Origin: Hathewaya limosa
GTDB taxonomy: Bacteria; Bacillota; Clostridia; Clostridiales; Clostridiaceae
Reading direction: 5' to 3'
Length of the DNA stretch: 64,000 nt
Assembly (NCBI RefSeq): GCF_030815255.1
Contig: NZ_JAUSWN010000005.1
Location: 1 to 64,000, forward strand
Made by a program: the position numbers and the translations under genes. Shown here piece after piece: positions 36,016-47,400 of this stretch; position 1 is the stretch's first letter; each line of letters begins with the position of its first letter. The notes beneath the pieces are model-generated. The model saw only the letters and a program-made list of their open reading frames with translations. It did no database searches and was not told the DNA's origin.

Positions 36016-36061
36016 TTTTAAGGATAGAGAAATTGGTGGATTTCAAAGGTAACGCTTCGCT

Positions 36062-36701
36062 TCCACCAAATAATCAATCAAATATTGATACAATTAAAAG
36101 CTCTTGATTTCAAGGGCTTTTAGTGTTTTTTCAAACAAATTTTAGTGTAATATTTTAAGTTTTTAATTTGAAATTGTAGAATTTTATATTATAGATGCAC
36201 ACCCTGAGTGCAAATTTTCAAAGGGTGTGCATTTTTTTAGTGAGGTGTGCACAATTTAGCGGAAATAAAAAAGATGGTAATATTAATGTAGTATATTTTA
36301 AAAATTTACGAATTTAATAAGGAGGAGTAAAAATAATGTCTATTACAATTGAAAAAGTTAGTGATAACTATATAATGGTAAGCTTTAATTATAGCTATGA
36401 CAATGTTTCGGCAATTAAAAAATAGAAGGCAGTAGATGGGATGAAGCGAAGAAAGCATGGATGGTACCCAATACTGATAGAACCCTACATGCAATATCTG
36501 TAGCTTTTTGTGACGAAGATATTATATTTGATTCATCAATCGATTTATTTGATTTATAGTTGTTGATTTGTAAATTTACTATAAAGTATGTTTTTGTAAT
36601 TAAGTCTTATAATCGTGGAATATTGGGTAAGTTAAGATTATGTGGAGGTGGTGGGGACAGTGGATATGTTTCCACACACGGGGCATGTGGAGACGGTAGT
36701 A
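36062..36701 (+). repeat. Direct repeat copy B (640 bp)
   Basis: Second copy of the tmRNA-end/terminator/integrase-stub block. It begins TCCACCAAATAATC and ends GACGGTAGTA, with scattered substitutions and at least one A-run indel relative to copy A. Confidence 0.9.
36336..36559 (+). pseudogene. Integrase N-terminal stub, copy B (frameshifted)
   Basis: Same gene as at 30805 but the run of seven A after GCAATT is six A here, so the frame ends at AIKK. The downstream sequence still reads as the same protein in the shifted frame (EGSRWDEAKKAWMVPN). A homopolymer deletion in an already truncated integrase. Confidence 0.75.
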
Positions 36702-36880
36702 GGACTACGTCGCAAAGATACCTTATAATCCTTGAATTCATGCACTTTACCAGCTTTTTTAACTTTAACACAAAAGGTGATGATTTTAAGAATAAAGAAC
36801 AAATTAATGGTGTTAAAGTAAGAGTTGGTATTTGATATGGTGTGAGTGGATATGTTAGTGTTAATTTAATATGAAATAGA

Positions 36881-36929
36881 AAAAGACTATGAAGGAAGCT
36901 TTTTAGATAATAACTTCATGGTCTTTTTG
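36881..36929 (+). terminator. Intrinsic terminator
   Basis: AAAAGACTATGAAG / CTTCATGGTCTTTTT stem. No real gene lies just upstream; the stretch 36702-37109 otherwise shows no supported gene. Confidence 0.7.
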
Positions 36930-37109
36930 TACTCTAGAAGTATTTATGAAATGTATTAGTAATTGTATTATAATAAAGAATAATTAAGATATTCAAAAAT
37001 AAGGTATGGTTTCTAGAGAACAATAAATGCTTCATTTGATTGTATTACTTTACAACATTGACGATAATAAAATCATATACCCAAAATTAAATATGCTACA
37101 TTAGTTTTA

Positions 37110-38942
37110 ATGGAAATTTATTTGTATGCATTTGAGAGGAGAGATGAACAAAGAATGGGATGTTCCGAATGTAATACTAATTTTAAACCGTCTATTTTGA
37201 TAGAGAAAAATGAACAAACATGTAAAACATGTAAGAAAATAAAAGATTTTATTGAGGGTTCTATTAATTCGTCATTTCAAATTTACCATGTTAATTTGCA
37301 GAAAAAGTTTAATATGATTGCCCCTACTTTTACTGGTAATGAACTTATATCTATTAATCCTAAATTTATAGATATGGGATTAACAGAGGAAGATATCTTT
37401 ATTGATATAATAAATTATTTAGGTATAAAGAATACATATTATACAGATAAAAAAGCCATAAAAAATATTTGTAATCGGATTATGGGATTAATAATAGATA
37501 AAATAAGTGACTTAATTTGGATTAATCCAAAAGGTTATTTATTAGCTCTTTTAAATGCACTTGAATATACTGTTCACCTAACATTTGTTACAGTAGGATG
37601 GCTTAACGATAAAAACAATAATATTGAAGTGGAAGAAATAACTGATAATTTTGGAAGGATGATAATTAAAAGTTTAAAATTTCAAAGGGATTTTAATTTT
37701 TTGGGAAATTTTGAGCATATGTATAAAGAGTGGGAAGGTGTATTAAGTTTTGATAAATATGCTTTGGAGTATGGAATTGAAATTGTTACATATTTATCAG
37801 GAGAGAAGCAATTAAATGAGGAAAAAGTAAATCCAAATAATTTTGAAAAGCTACTGATAACAATTCGTGCTATGTATACATTATTATATATAAGTGATAA
37901 TGCTTGTGAGAATAAAGAACTTATTATTGATGAGCAAGGAAATATTATTACTAAAGAAAAAAATAATTACAAGGAAATTTCAAAATTATACGTAGAGTGT
38001 ATGACAGATAAAAAAATAAGTGACTTAGATGTTGCAACAAGAAATAAATTCAACAGGGTCTGCAAGAAGTATATTGGTATATCGTTAGACGATATTTTTC
38101 AAATTATAAATGGTTTGAAGAAGCATTATATTAATTCTGACGAATTTTTAATTGGTAGTATAGATTATTTTCAGAAATTAATAAAACATTTACTTGCATG
38201 TTCAGATGACGAAGCGGAAAAATTTTTATTGAATTTAGTGGCTACAAAGAATGATAATTTTGTTTATGCTACCGCTACTTCATTAAGAGATAATAGACCT
38301 TTGCGGAAATGTTTAATTTTAATAGAAAATAATAAAGTTATTTGTCCTGTTAGCCTTCTAGAATTCTCATTAATTGGATTATATACGGATATTATTCATG
38401 CAACATTACCAGAAAGTGATTTTCAGAAAGAATTATACACTATAGTTAGTAAATATATTCATGAAAAATTTGAATTAGATGTAATGTTGTATCTACAAGA
38501 AAATTTTACAGGAGCAATGATAAAGAGGGATATAAAGGAAAATGTTATTCCGAATATTAAAACTGGAAAGGGATTTGTACAATTTTCAGGGCAAATAGAT
38601 GTTATGATGTTATATAAGGATAAATTATTTATTATTGAATGTAAAGATATAGGACTTAAATATACAGAAAAATCATTATTAAGTGAACTACATAGATTTA
38701 GCAAGATTAGTAATAAGTCTTTTCAAGAAAAATTAAATACTAAATCAGCTGAAGTCTATGAAAACTGGGATTCAGTTATTCATTTTTTAGGGGTTCCAAT
38801 TGGGAAAAAAGTTGAGAGGCATATGCCAATAAGCTTATTTGTGGTAGATACTTTTTCTATTGCTGCAACAGAGAAGAATTTGCCTAATTCAGTTGTACCA
38901 CTAGCTAAACTAATTGAATGGATAAATTCAAAATATTTATAG
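37110..38942 (+). CDS. Zinc-ribbon-like protein with C-terminal PD-(D/E)XK nuclease domain
   Basis: 610 aa, no assigned family. Two CxxC pairs near the N-terminus (GCSECN, TCKTCKK) could bind zinc. The middle (about 60-440) is helical. At about 490-515 the sequence FSGQIDVMMLYKDKLFIIEC followed by Lys has the D-x(n)-ExK layout of restriction-like nucleases. A DNA- or RNA-cutting defence role is inferred from the domain and the island context. The start is uncertain: ATG 37110 has no ribosome binding site, while in-frame ATG 37155 (MGCSECN) lies 13 nt after AGGAG. Monocistronic. Confidence 0.65.
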   Translation: MEIYLYAFERRDEQRMGCSECNTNFKPSILIEKNEQTCKTCKKIKDFIEGSINSSFQIYHVNLQKKFNMIAPTFTGNELISINPKFIDMGLTEEDIFIDIINYLGIKNTYYTDKKAIKNICNRIMGLIIDKISDLIWINPKGYLLALLNALEYTVHLTFVTVGWLNDKNNNIEVEEITDNFGRMIIKSLKFQRDFNFLGNFEHMYKEWEGVLSFDKYALEYGIEIVTYLSGEKQLNEEKVNPNNFEKLLITIRAMYTLLYISDNACENKELIIDEQGNIITKEKNNYKEISKLYVECMTDKKISDLDVATRNKFNRVCKKYIGISLDDIFQIINGLKKHYINSDEFLIGSIDYFQKLIKHLLACSDDEAEKFLLNLVATKNDNFVYATATSLRDNRPLRKCLILIENNKVICPVSLLEFSLIGLYTDIIHATLPESDFQKELYTIVSKYIHEKFELDVMLYLQENFTGAMIKRDIKENVIPNIKTGKGFVQFSGQIDVMMLYKDKLFIIECKDIGLKYTEKSLLSELHRFSKISNKSFQEKLNTKSAEVYENWDSVIHFLGVPIGKKVERHMPISLFVVDTFSIAATEKNLPNSVVPLAKLIEWINSKYL

Positions 38943-39265
38943 ATATTAATCATAATAGCCAATTAATCAAAAATTTAAGTGAATGTATAATTTTAAATAG
39001 TAATATTTTGTATGTAAGATTGAACAAAGTTTAGCTATAAAAATAAAGTATAAAAGTAATACAAATGTTTGTTTTTACTATTCTACAAGCAATAAATGCC
39101 AAACATCCTCTTTATATAAATTTTAAAAATATAATAAGTATTGATGGAAATTATTTGCATGATAATGACAGGCTCTTACTTATTATAATCCTACAATAAG
39201 CAATTTGTTAACAAAAATAGTATAGTTAATTATTTACAGTGAAATGAGATAGAGAAATGATACTT
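38943..39265. other. Intergenic stretch, no gene seen
   Basis: AT-rich DNA between the nuclease-like gene and the minus-strand regulator. No frame, strong hairpin or repeat could be supported. Confidence 0.5.
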
Positions 39266-39481
39266 TTATATCATTTCTCCATCCTCAAAAATAAAATATC
39301 CTTCAAATTTACACCCAAGAGCTTCAGCAATTTGCTGGAGCTCTTTTTCTGAGAAATTATCACGAGAGAGTTTATTGGATAAATTTTGGTTAGTAGTTCC
39401 AATTAATCTTGCAAGCTCCGAGATAGTAATATTTTTTCTTTTTATTAAAATACGAATCTTTTCACCCATAGTTAATTGCAT
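39266..39481 (-). CDS. XRE-family helix-turn-helix regulator of the ICE
   Basis: About 71 aa. The helix-turn-helix is ITISELARLIGTTNQNLSNK, then the LSRDNFSEKELQQIAEALGC block typical of the small Cro-like repressors at the left end of Tn1549-like elements. Transcribed divergently from parA, so it probably represses the transfer operon and itself from the shared 170-bp region. ATG 39481 (MQLTMGEK) follows AAGGATGGTG; ATG 39493 in frame overlaps that site. Confidence 0.85.
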   Translation of the reverse strand: MQLTMGEKIRILIKRKNITISELARLIGTTNQNLSNKLSRDNFSEKELQQIAEALGCKFEGYFIFEDGEMI

Positions 39482-39509
39482 GTGATTCACCATCCTTAGA
39501 TTTAAATAT

Positions 39510-39620
39510 ACACTTTTTAATGTGAATTTTCAATAATAAGAAAAATAATTGATGAAATCAAAAGATTTTTCTTGATTACATACATTTATAAGTGTATTAT
39601 TAAATTAAATAGTGTGAATT
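39510..39620. promoter_or_regulatory. Divergent control region with parA promoter and possible operators
   Basis: ParA promoter: TTGATT (39572-39577), 17-nt spacer, TATTAT (39595-39600). Related motifs ACACTTTTTAATGTGAATT (about 39511-39530) and AAATAGTGTGAATT (about 39607-39620) lie on both sides and are candidate repressor sites for the XRE protein. Confidence 0.5.
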
Positions 39621-39662
39621 AGAAAAACGGGAAAAATTAATTTATAAAGGTGGATGGTAACT

Positions 39663-40448
39663 ATGTGTAAAAGTAAAGTTATTTCTATTGTTAATCAGAA
39701 AGGAGGAGTAGCCAAAACTGTAACAACTTTAAATTTAGGATATGCATTAGCAGAAATGGGAAAGAAGGTACTACTTATAGACTTTGATCCTCAGAGTAGC
39801 TTAACAGTATGCTTTGGCTATGATAATACGGATAGTATAAAAACAACAATATATAATCTTATGGCAATGGCTATTGAAGAGAAAAGTTTACCTAAAAAAG
39901 AAGAATATATTCTTTCAGCAGGAAATATTGATATTATTCCTTGTAGCTTAGAGTTATCAGCAATAGAAATAGCACTTGTTAATGTTATGAGCAGGGAACT
40001 GGTTTTAAAATCTATAGTTGATGAAGTAAAAACTGATTATGACTACATTATTATTGATTGTTCACCATCACTTGGAATGCTTACTATAAATGCATTAGCT
40101 GCTTGTGATAGTGTAATTATTCCTGTTACTCCTCAATATCTTTCAGCTAAAGGCTTGGAGCTACTTCTTAGGAATATTATAAGAGTTAAAAAGAGAATAA
40201 ATCCTAGTATTGAAGTTGATGGCATACTGCTTACAATGTACGCAGAAAGAATGAAACTTTCAAAGGAAGTGCTATCAATTATTCAAGAAGCTTATGGAAG
40301 TCATATTCACATCTTTGAAATCAAGATACCAACATCGGTAAAGGTTGGAGAAGCAAATATGAGAGGTAAAAGCACCATAGAATATGATCCTAAGAATAAA
40401 GTATCCATAGCTTATATGGAATTTGCAAAGGAGGTAGCAGCACTATGA
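39663..40448 (+). CDS. parA: ParA/Soj-type ATPase of the ICE
   Basis: 261 aa. Deviant Walker A is NQKGGVAKT (residues 12-20; Ala where Gly is usual), with VLLIDFDPQ and YIIIDCSPS as the other nucleotide motifs. By family it moves or stabilises the element as a partitioning ATPase with ParB; ICEs carrying ParA/ParB use them to survive as circles. ATG 39663 is chosen since AAAGGTGG abuts the in-frame ATG 39654. Its end overlaps the next start (ATGA), indicating translational coupling. Confidence 0.9.
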   Translation: MCKSKVISIVNQKGGVAKTVTTLNLGYALAEMGKKVLLIDFDPQSSLTVCFGYDNTDSIKTTIYNLMAMAIEEKSLPKKEEYILSAGNIDIIPCSLELSAIEIALVNVMSRELVLKSIVDEVKTDYDYIIIDCSPSLGMLTINALAACDSVIIPVTPQYLSAKGLELLLRNIIRVKKRINPSIEVDGILLTMYAERMKLSKEVLSIIQEAYGSHIHIFEIKIPTSVKVGEANMRGKSTIEYDPKNKVSIAYMEFAKEVAAL

Positions 40449-41434
40449 GTGAAAAAAGATTAATGAGTTTAGATGATATGTTTGGAGATACTCAACCTGA
40501 AAAAGAAACTAAATCAGGAATAACAGAAATTGAAATAGAAAAACTGGTGTCTTTTAGTAATCATCCTTTTAAGCTATATGAAGGAGAAAGACTAAATGAC
40601 ATGGTAGAAAGTATTAAGGAGTTTGGAGTTATAGTACCTATAGTTGTAAGGACTATAGGTACAAGCTATCAGATCCTATCTGGTCATAATAGAGTTAATG
40701 CTGCAAAACTTGTAGGAATACTTAAAGTGCCAGCAGTTATTAAGGAAGGACTTACAGAAGATGAAGCTACTTTAATTGTTACTGAAACAAATACAATGCA
40801 AAGGTCATTTTCAGATTTACTTCATTCAGAAAGAGCTGCTGTTATTTATACAAGACATAAAGCTATGGCTAATCAAGGAATTAGAAATGACCTATTAAAT
40901 GAGATAGAAAGACTTTCTAAATCTAATGAAATCAAGGAGGATGAAACTTTTTCCCCATTGGGGAAAAAGTTAAGAACCCATGAAGAAATAGGAGAAACAT
41001 ATAAACTTTCTAAAAATTCTATAGCAAGATATTTAAGAATTTTCAAGTTAATAGATGAAATAAAAGAGTTTTTAGATAAAGGACAAATATCTATAAGAGC
41101 AGGTGTGGATTTATCATATTTATCAGAAGAACAGCAAAATATGATTGTAGAAATTACAGCAGAGAATAACTACAAAATAGATATGAAAAAAGCTGAAGTT
41201 ATTAGAGATTACTCAGAAAAAGGTAAACTAAATGAAAAAACAGCTTATTCAATTCTTTCAGGAGAAGTTAACAAAAGAACAATATCAAATAAGCCTGCTT
41301 CTATGAAGTTAAAGCAAAAACTAATAAACAAATATTTTAAGCCAGAAGCTAAGCAGCCAGAGATTGAAGATATTATTGATAAGGCTTTAAAGCTATATTT
41401 TGAAACTCAGGGGAAGGAGGTACTTGATGAGTAG
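40445..41434 (+). CDS. parB: ParB/Spo0J-like DNA-binding protein of the ICE
   Basis: 329 aa. N-terminal ParB domain (ITEIEIEKLVSFSNHPFKLY, GVIVPIVVRTIG, YQILSGHNRVNAAKL), then a helix-turn-helix (THEEIGETYKLSKNSIARYL). By family it loads at a parS-like centromere and stimulates ParA. The start overlaps parA by 4 nt and the end overlaps the helicase gene by 8 nt, so the three genes form one coupled operon. Confidence 0.92.
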   Translation: MSEKRLMSLDDMFGDTQPEKETKSGITEIEIEKLVSFSNHPFKLYEGERLNDMVESIKEFGVIVPIVVRTIGTSYQILSGHNRVNAAKLVGILKVPAVIKEGLTEDEATLIVTETNTMQRSFSDLLHSERAAVIYTRHKAMANQGIRNDLLNEIERLSKSNEIKEDETFSPLGKKLRTHEEIGETYKLSKNSIARYLRIFKLIDEIKEFLDKGQISIRAGVDLSYLSEEQQNMIVEITAENNYKIDMKKAEVIRDYSEKGKLNEKTAYSILSGEVNKRTISNKPASMKLKQKLINKYFKPEAKQPEIEDIIDKALKLYFETQGKEVLDE

Positions 41435-44400
41435 ATTAACAGAAGTAAGAGAAATCTACGAAAAAGTAACAGGAATAGTTACAAGCAATAAAAAAGAATG
41501 GAAAGAATTCTTAGACTTTGCATCAAAAATTTATAAATATAACTTTGATAATGCAATTTTAATTTATGCTCAAAGACCCAATGCTACTATGGTTGCTAGT
41601 ATGGAAATATGGAATAAAAAAATAGGAAGGTATGTAAATAAGGGAACAAGAAGTATAGCAGCTTTTGACACCTCAATGCCAACCCTTAAATTAACCTATT
41701 TATTTGATGTTAAAGATACCAATGGAGAGCCTCATACTATTCCTAAGCTATGGAAGTTAAATGATGTTATTAGTGAAAAACTTTTAGAAAATATAAATGA
41801 AAAATATGATTTAAGTAGCAGTTCTATTGAAGAGTTAATATTAAAGATTACTGATATTAAAGTTAATGAAAGCTTTGATAATATTTTACAAGGTTATGAA
41901 CAGGATATTAAAGAAACATGGCTTGAAAATTTACCTGAAGAAGGTTTTATAAGTTGTTTTACTCAAACTGTTATTGAAAGTATAAATTATATGGTGGCAA
42001 AAAGATGTGGGATACAAGCTTCAAACTTTGATGATGATAATAATTTTAGAATAATAAATCATTTTAATACACTACCATTAACCTTTAGACTTGGAAATTC
42101 TGTGTGTAGTATATCTCAGCAAATTCTTAGAGAATTTGAAAGTGAAATATTAAAAATTATAAAAGAGCAAAGGAGCGAAAAAAATCATGAGAGAGAATCT
42201 AAACTTAAATTACAAGGAGATAGACGGAATATTTTATCCAGAGATACAAATACCCAAGGACAAGGAAGTAGATCAGAAACCCTTAGGAAAATATGGACAA
42301 ATGGCAATGAATTATCTAAAGAACAATCATCAGAGCAGATACAGTCTACTTCTAGCCCAAGGGGAATTGATAGAGAAAATGCATCAAGTAAACGAGGAAG
42401 CTTATCAGAGGTTAGAAATATTGATGGAGCAAATGCTAAAGACAAATCCAATACAGAATCCAGAAAACACAATGGAGAACTTCAAACACAGGGAAATGAT
42501 AAAGGAAACAGCAGAAGAGATAGTTCTTCACGAGATAGTATACAAAACGAGATAAAGCAAGTAGATATTTTTGAGCCACAAGCTAGTGGCTCTTTTTTAA
42601 TGCCTGAAAATAATCATAATGCAGATAAAAATATACAAGATATTAAAGATGAAAAAAGTAAAGTTATTAACAATGAAGAAGATAGGGATACAGATAAAAA
42701 TTCAACTTGGGAAGATTATAAAAATAAAGCCATAGAAAACTATGAAAGTAATATATTAGGCTGGTTAAATAACAATGAAGTTAATAAAATGACTGAACAC
42801 AAAGAAAAAGTAGATGTAAAAGAAAAAACTAAGAAAATAAATTACAGATATAGTTTAGAAGATGAAATTGGTGTTGGAGGACTTAAAACTAAATTTAGAA
42901 ACAATATAGAAGCCATTAAAACATTAAAGGTTATTGAAGAAGAAAATAGATTGGCAACACCAGAAGAACAGAAAATACTTGCTAAGTACGTAGGATGGGG
43001 AGGTATGGCACAAGCCTTTGATATTAATAGTACAGGATGGAATAGTGAGTATGCAGAGCTAAAAGCACTACTTACTCCTGAGGAATATGTATCTGCAAGA
43101 GCTTCAACACCTAATGCTCATTACACTTCAACTACAGTTATTGAAGGAATATACAAGGCGCTTGAAAGCTTTGGGTTTAAAATAGGAAATATATTAGAAC
43201 CTTCCATGGGAGTCGGAAATTTCTTTTCTATGCTTCCAGATAGCATGAAAGATTCTAAATTATATGGAGTAGAACTTGATGATATTTCAGGGAGAATAGC
43301 AAAGCAGCTATATCAAAAGGCCAATATTAAAATACAAGGCTTTGAGGAAAATAACTATCCAGATAATTTCTTTGATGTTGCTATAGGTAATGTTCCCTTT
43401 GGAGATTATAAGCTGCATGATTCTAAATATGATAAACAAAATTTTTTAATACATGATTACTTTTTTGCTAAAGCTTTAGATAAAGTAAGACCGGGCGGAA
43501 TTATAGCTTTTATAACATCTAAGGGTACTATGGATAAAGAAAACAATAGTGTAAGAAGGTACATTGCAGAAAGAACAGAATTAATTGGAGCAATAAGACT
43601 TCCAAATACGGCTTTTAAATCAAATGCTAATACAGATGTTACTGCTGATATTATATTTCTTCAAAAGAGAGAAAGGGTACAAGTTACAGAAGAAAATTGG
43701 CTTCATGTATCTAAAACAGAAGATGGAGTTCCTATAAATGAATACTTTCTTGATAATCCAGAAATGCTTCTTGGAAAAATGGTTTTTGACCAGAGAATGT
43801 TTGGAGAAGGTAGCAAATACACAGCTTTGGTTAATGATGATGAAAACTTTGATTTAAAAGAAGCTTTGGAAAAAGCAGTAGGTAATTTAAATGCTAACAT
43901 AACAAGTTTTGAAAGAGAAGAAGTTAATGCAGAAGATTTTATCCCTGCTGATCCTAACATCAGAAACTATACTTACACTTTTATAGATAATCAGTTGTAT
44001 TATAGAGAAAATGCTGTAATGAGAAAAATTGAAGCTACAGGAAAAACTTTAGAGAGGATAAAAGGACTTCATTCTATAAGAGAAATTACAAGAGAAATAA
44101 TAGATATTCAAACAAATGGTTGTACATATGAAGAACTAAAAGAAAAGCAGGAAATATTAAATAGAAGATATGATTATTTTATTAAAAGTTATGGATATAT
44201 AACAGCAAGAACTAATAATACAGCTTTTAGAGATGACAATGATTATCCTCTTTTATGTTCTCTTGAAGTAGTAGATGAAAATAAGAACGTTACAAAAGCT
44301 GATATGTTTACTAAACAAACAATAAGACCACAGATAAAAATAACAGAAGTAGATACGGCTATTGAAGCATTAACTGTAAGCTTAAATGAAAAAGGAATAG

Positions 44401-47400
44401 TAGATTTATCTCTAATGTTAGAAATTTATGATAGCACAAGAGAAAACATTATAAATGAACTTAAAGGTTTGATATTCTTAAATCCTGAAAAATATAATAA
44501 AGATGATTTACTTCAAGGCTGGGAAACTCAAGATGAATATTTAAGTGGTAATGTAAGGCAGAAATTAAAATTAGCAAAACTTTATGTGGAAACTAATCCA
44601 GAGCTTTTTACTCAAGATGTAGAAGCCTTAGAAAAGGTTCAGCCAGTAAATTTAGAAGCTAGTGAAATTGACATAAGGCTTGGGACAACATGGATTGAAG
44701 AAAGTGATATAGAAAATTTTATTTATGAAACCTTAGGAACTCCAAAGTATGCTCAAAACTCAGATTCTCGTTATAGCAGTAATGAAGTAAAAGTGCATTA
44801 TAATAATTATAATGCTTCATGGGCTATTGAAAATAAAGGAGTAGATGGATATTCTGTAGCTGCAACAGAAACCTTTGGAACAAAAAGACTTAATGCCTAT
44901 TACATTATTGAAGAAACTTTAAATCTTAGAACTGTTACTGTAAAAGACAGAATAGAAGATGGAGATAATGTAAGGTATGTACTTAATCAAAAGGAAACCA
45001 TGCTGGCAAGAGAAAAGCAAAATCAGCTTAAAGAAGAATTTAAAAATTGGATATTTAGAGATCCTGACAGAAGAAAGAGGTATGTTGAATTTTATAATGA
45101 AAACTTTAATAACATAAGGCTTAGAGAGTATGATGGAACGCATTTAACTTTTCCAGGTATGAATCCAGATATTAAACTTAGGCAACATCAAGTAAATGCT
45201 ATAGCAAGAATTCTTTATGGAGGCAGTACACTTCTTGCTCATTGCGTTGGTGCAGGAAAAAGTTTTGAAATGATAGCAAGTGCTATGGAACTTAAAAGAT
45301 TAGGACTTTCTAAGAAAAGCATATTTGTAGTTCCTAATCATTTAACAGAGCAGATGGGAGCAGAGTTTTTACGATTATATCCTTCAGCAAATATTTTAGT
45401 TACAACTAAAAAAGATTTTCAAAAGCAGAACAGAAGGAGATTTGTAAGCAGAATTGCTACAGGAGCTTATGATGCCATAATTATAGGACATACTCAGTTT
45501 GAAAAGATACCAATTTCAAAGGAAAGACAAGAGAAAATGTTAAATTATCAGATAGACCAAATGACCTATGCTATTGAAGCTACCAAAAGGGAAAGAGGAG
45601 AAAACTGGTCTATAAAGCAGATGGAAAAGTTTAAAAAAAGTTTAGAGAGTGAACTTAAAAGACTTCTTGATGAATCAAGAAAGGATGATGTTATAAACTT
45701 TGAAGAGCTTGGTATAGACACTATGTTTGTAGATGAAGCACATTATTATAAAAACTGTGCAGTATTTTCTAAGATGAGAAATGTGGCGGGAATATCCAAT
45801 ACAAGAGCTAAAAAAGCAAGCGATATGCTTATGAAATGCCAATATATCCATGAGATTAATGAGGGCCGAGGAGTAATATTTGCAACAGGAACTCCTATTT
45901 CAAACTCTATGACAGAAATGTATGTAATGCAGAGATATCTTCAAAACCATGAACTAGAAAGGCGAGGAATACAGCATTTTGATGCTTGGGCAGCAAGCTT
46001 TGGTGAAGTAGTTTCATCACTAGAACTTGCTCTAGAAGGTACAGGCTATAGATTTAGAAGCAGGTTTTCAAAGTTTACAAACCTTCCAGAACTTATGACC
46101 TTATTTAAAAATATAGCAGATGTTCAAACCGCAGATATGTTAAAGCTACCAATACCAAAACTTAAAGAGGATAAATATATTTTAGTATCTTCAAATCCAA
46201 GTGAATTTATAAAATATGAGATGGAAAACTATGTAGAAAGAGCAGAAAGAATTAGAAATGGTATGGTTGATCCCTCTGTAGATAATATGCTTAAGATAAC
46301 CAATGAAGCAAGACTTTTAGGTACTGATCCAAGACTTATTAATAAAGAGGCTATAAATGAGCCCGATTCAAAGGTTAATAAGTGTATTGAAAATATTTAT
46401 GAAGAATATAAAAAATCAGAAAGTATAAAAGGAACTCAAATAGTATTTTGTGATGTGGGAACGCCTAATTCAGATGGACGTTTTTCTATTTATAATAGCA
46501 TTAAAGATGAGCTTGTAAGAAAAGGTATACCTGAAAATGAAATATGTTTTATTCATGATGCTAAAAACGAAGTACAAAGAGAAGAGTTATTTTCAGATAT
46601 GAGGTCTGGAAATAAAAGAGTAATCATAGGAAGTACACCTAAAATGGGGACAGGAACTAATATTCAAGATAGGCTTATATCACTTCATCATTTAGATTGT
46701 CCTTATAGACCTTCTGACATTGAACAGCGCGAAGGAAGAATTTTAAGGCAGGGAAATTTTAATCCAGAAGTAAACATATATAGGTATGTTACTAAAGATA
46801 CCTTTGATTCATACCTCTGGCAGATTGTAGAGCAAAAGCAGAAATTCATCTCACAGATAATGACTTCAAAATCCGTTGCAAGAAATTGCGAAGATGTAGA
46901 TGAAACAGTACTGTCTTATGCAGAAGTTAAAGCCTTAGCTACAGGAAATCCGTTAATAAAGGAAAAGATGGATGTTGATAATGAAGTATCAAGACTTAGA
47001 GTTTTAAAAGCTGCCTATGATAGTCAAAAATATACATTGCAGGACAACTTTACTTATAAATATCCTAAACTTATTAGTGAAGCTAATAGCCAGCTTGAAT
47101 GTGTTATTAAGGATATTGGTAAAAGAAATATGGAAGATGGTAAGGATTTTTCAATAATTATAAATGGCAAACTATTTGATGAAAGAGAAAAGGCAGGAAC
47201 AATGATCCAAAGCCTTTATGTCAAAATACCTAAAGGTGAAGAACTTCATGTAGCAAGCTATAAAGGATTTGAATTAAAACTTAGAAAAAATCTCTTTTAT
47301 GAAAAGTATGAACTTTTAATTCATGGTAATTTAAAATACACTATAGACCTTGGGGATAGTGCTCATGGAAATATGCTAAGAATTGAAAATGTGTTAAATA

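Larger units (their letters stand above)
30530..36061 (+). mobile_element. 5.5-kb defence segment between att-containing direct repeats
   Basis: The unit from the tmRNA 3' end to the second copy of the same sequence (TCCACCAAATAATC at 36062) is 5,532 bp. It holds a truncated integrase, two terminators and a single SIR2-STAND gene. The repeats look like attL and an internal att of two stacked insertions. Recombination between the 640-bp repeats would excise the segment cleanly and leave ssrA intact. The integrase itself is only a stub, so movement would need help in trans or homologous recombination. Confidence 0.7.

Noticed and set aside
36560..36835. 91-codon frame across the end of repeat B
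   Set aside because: It crosses the repeat boundary and no ribosome binding site precedes it. The part shared with copy A shows amino-acid-changing drift.
42185..42472. Minus-strand frame inside the helicase/tnpV overlap
   Set aside because: It is a shadow of the two plus-strand frames without start signals.
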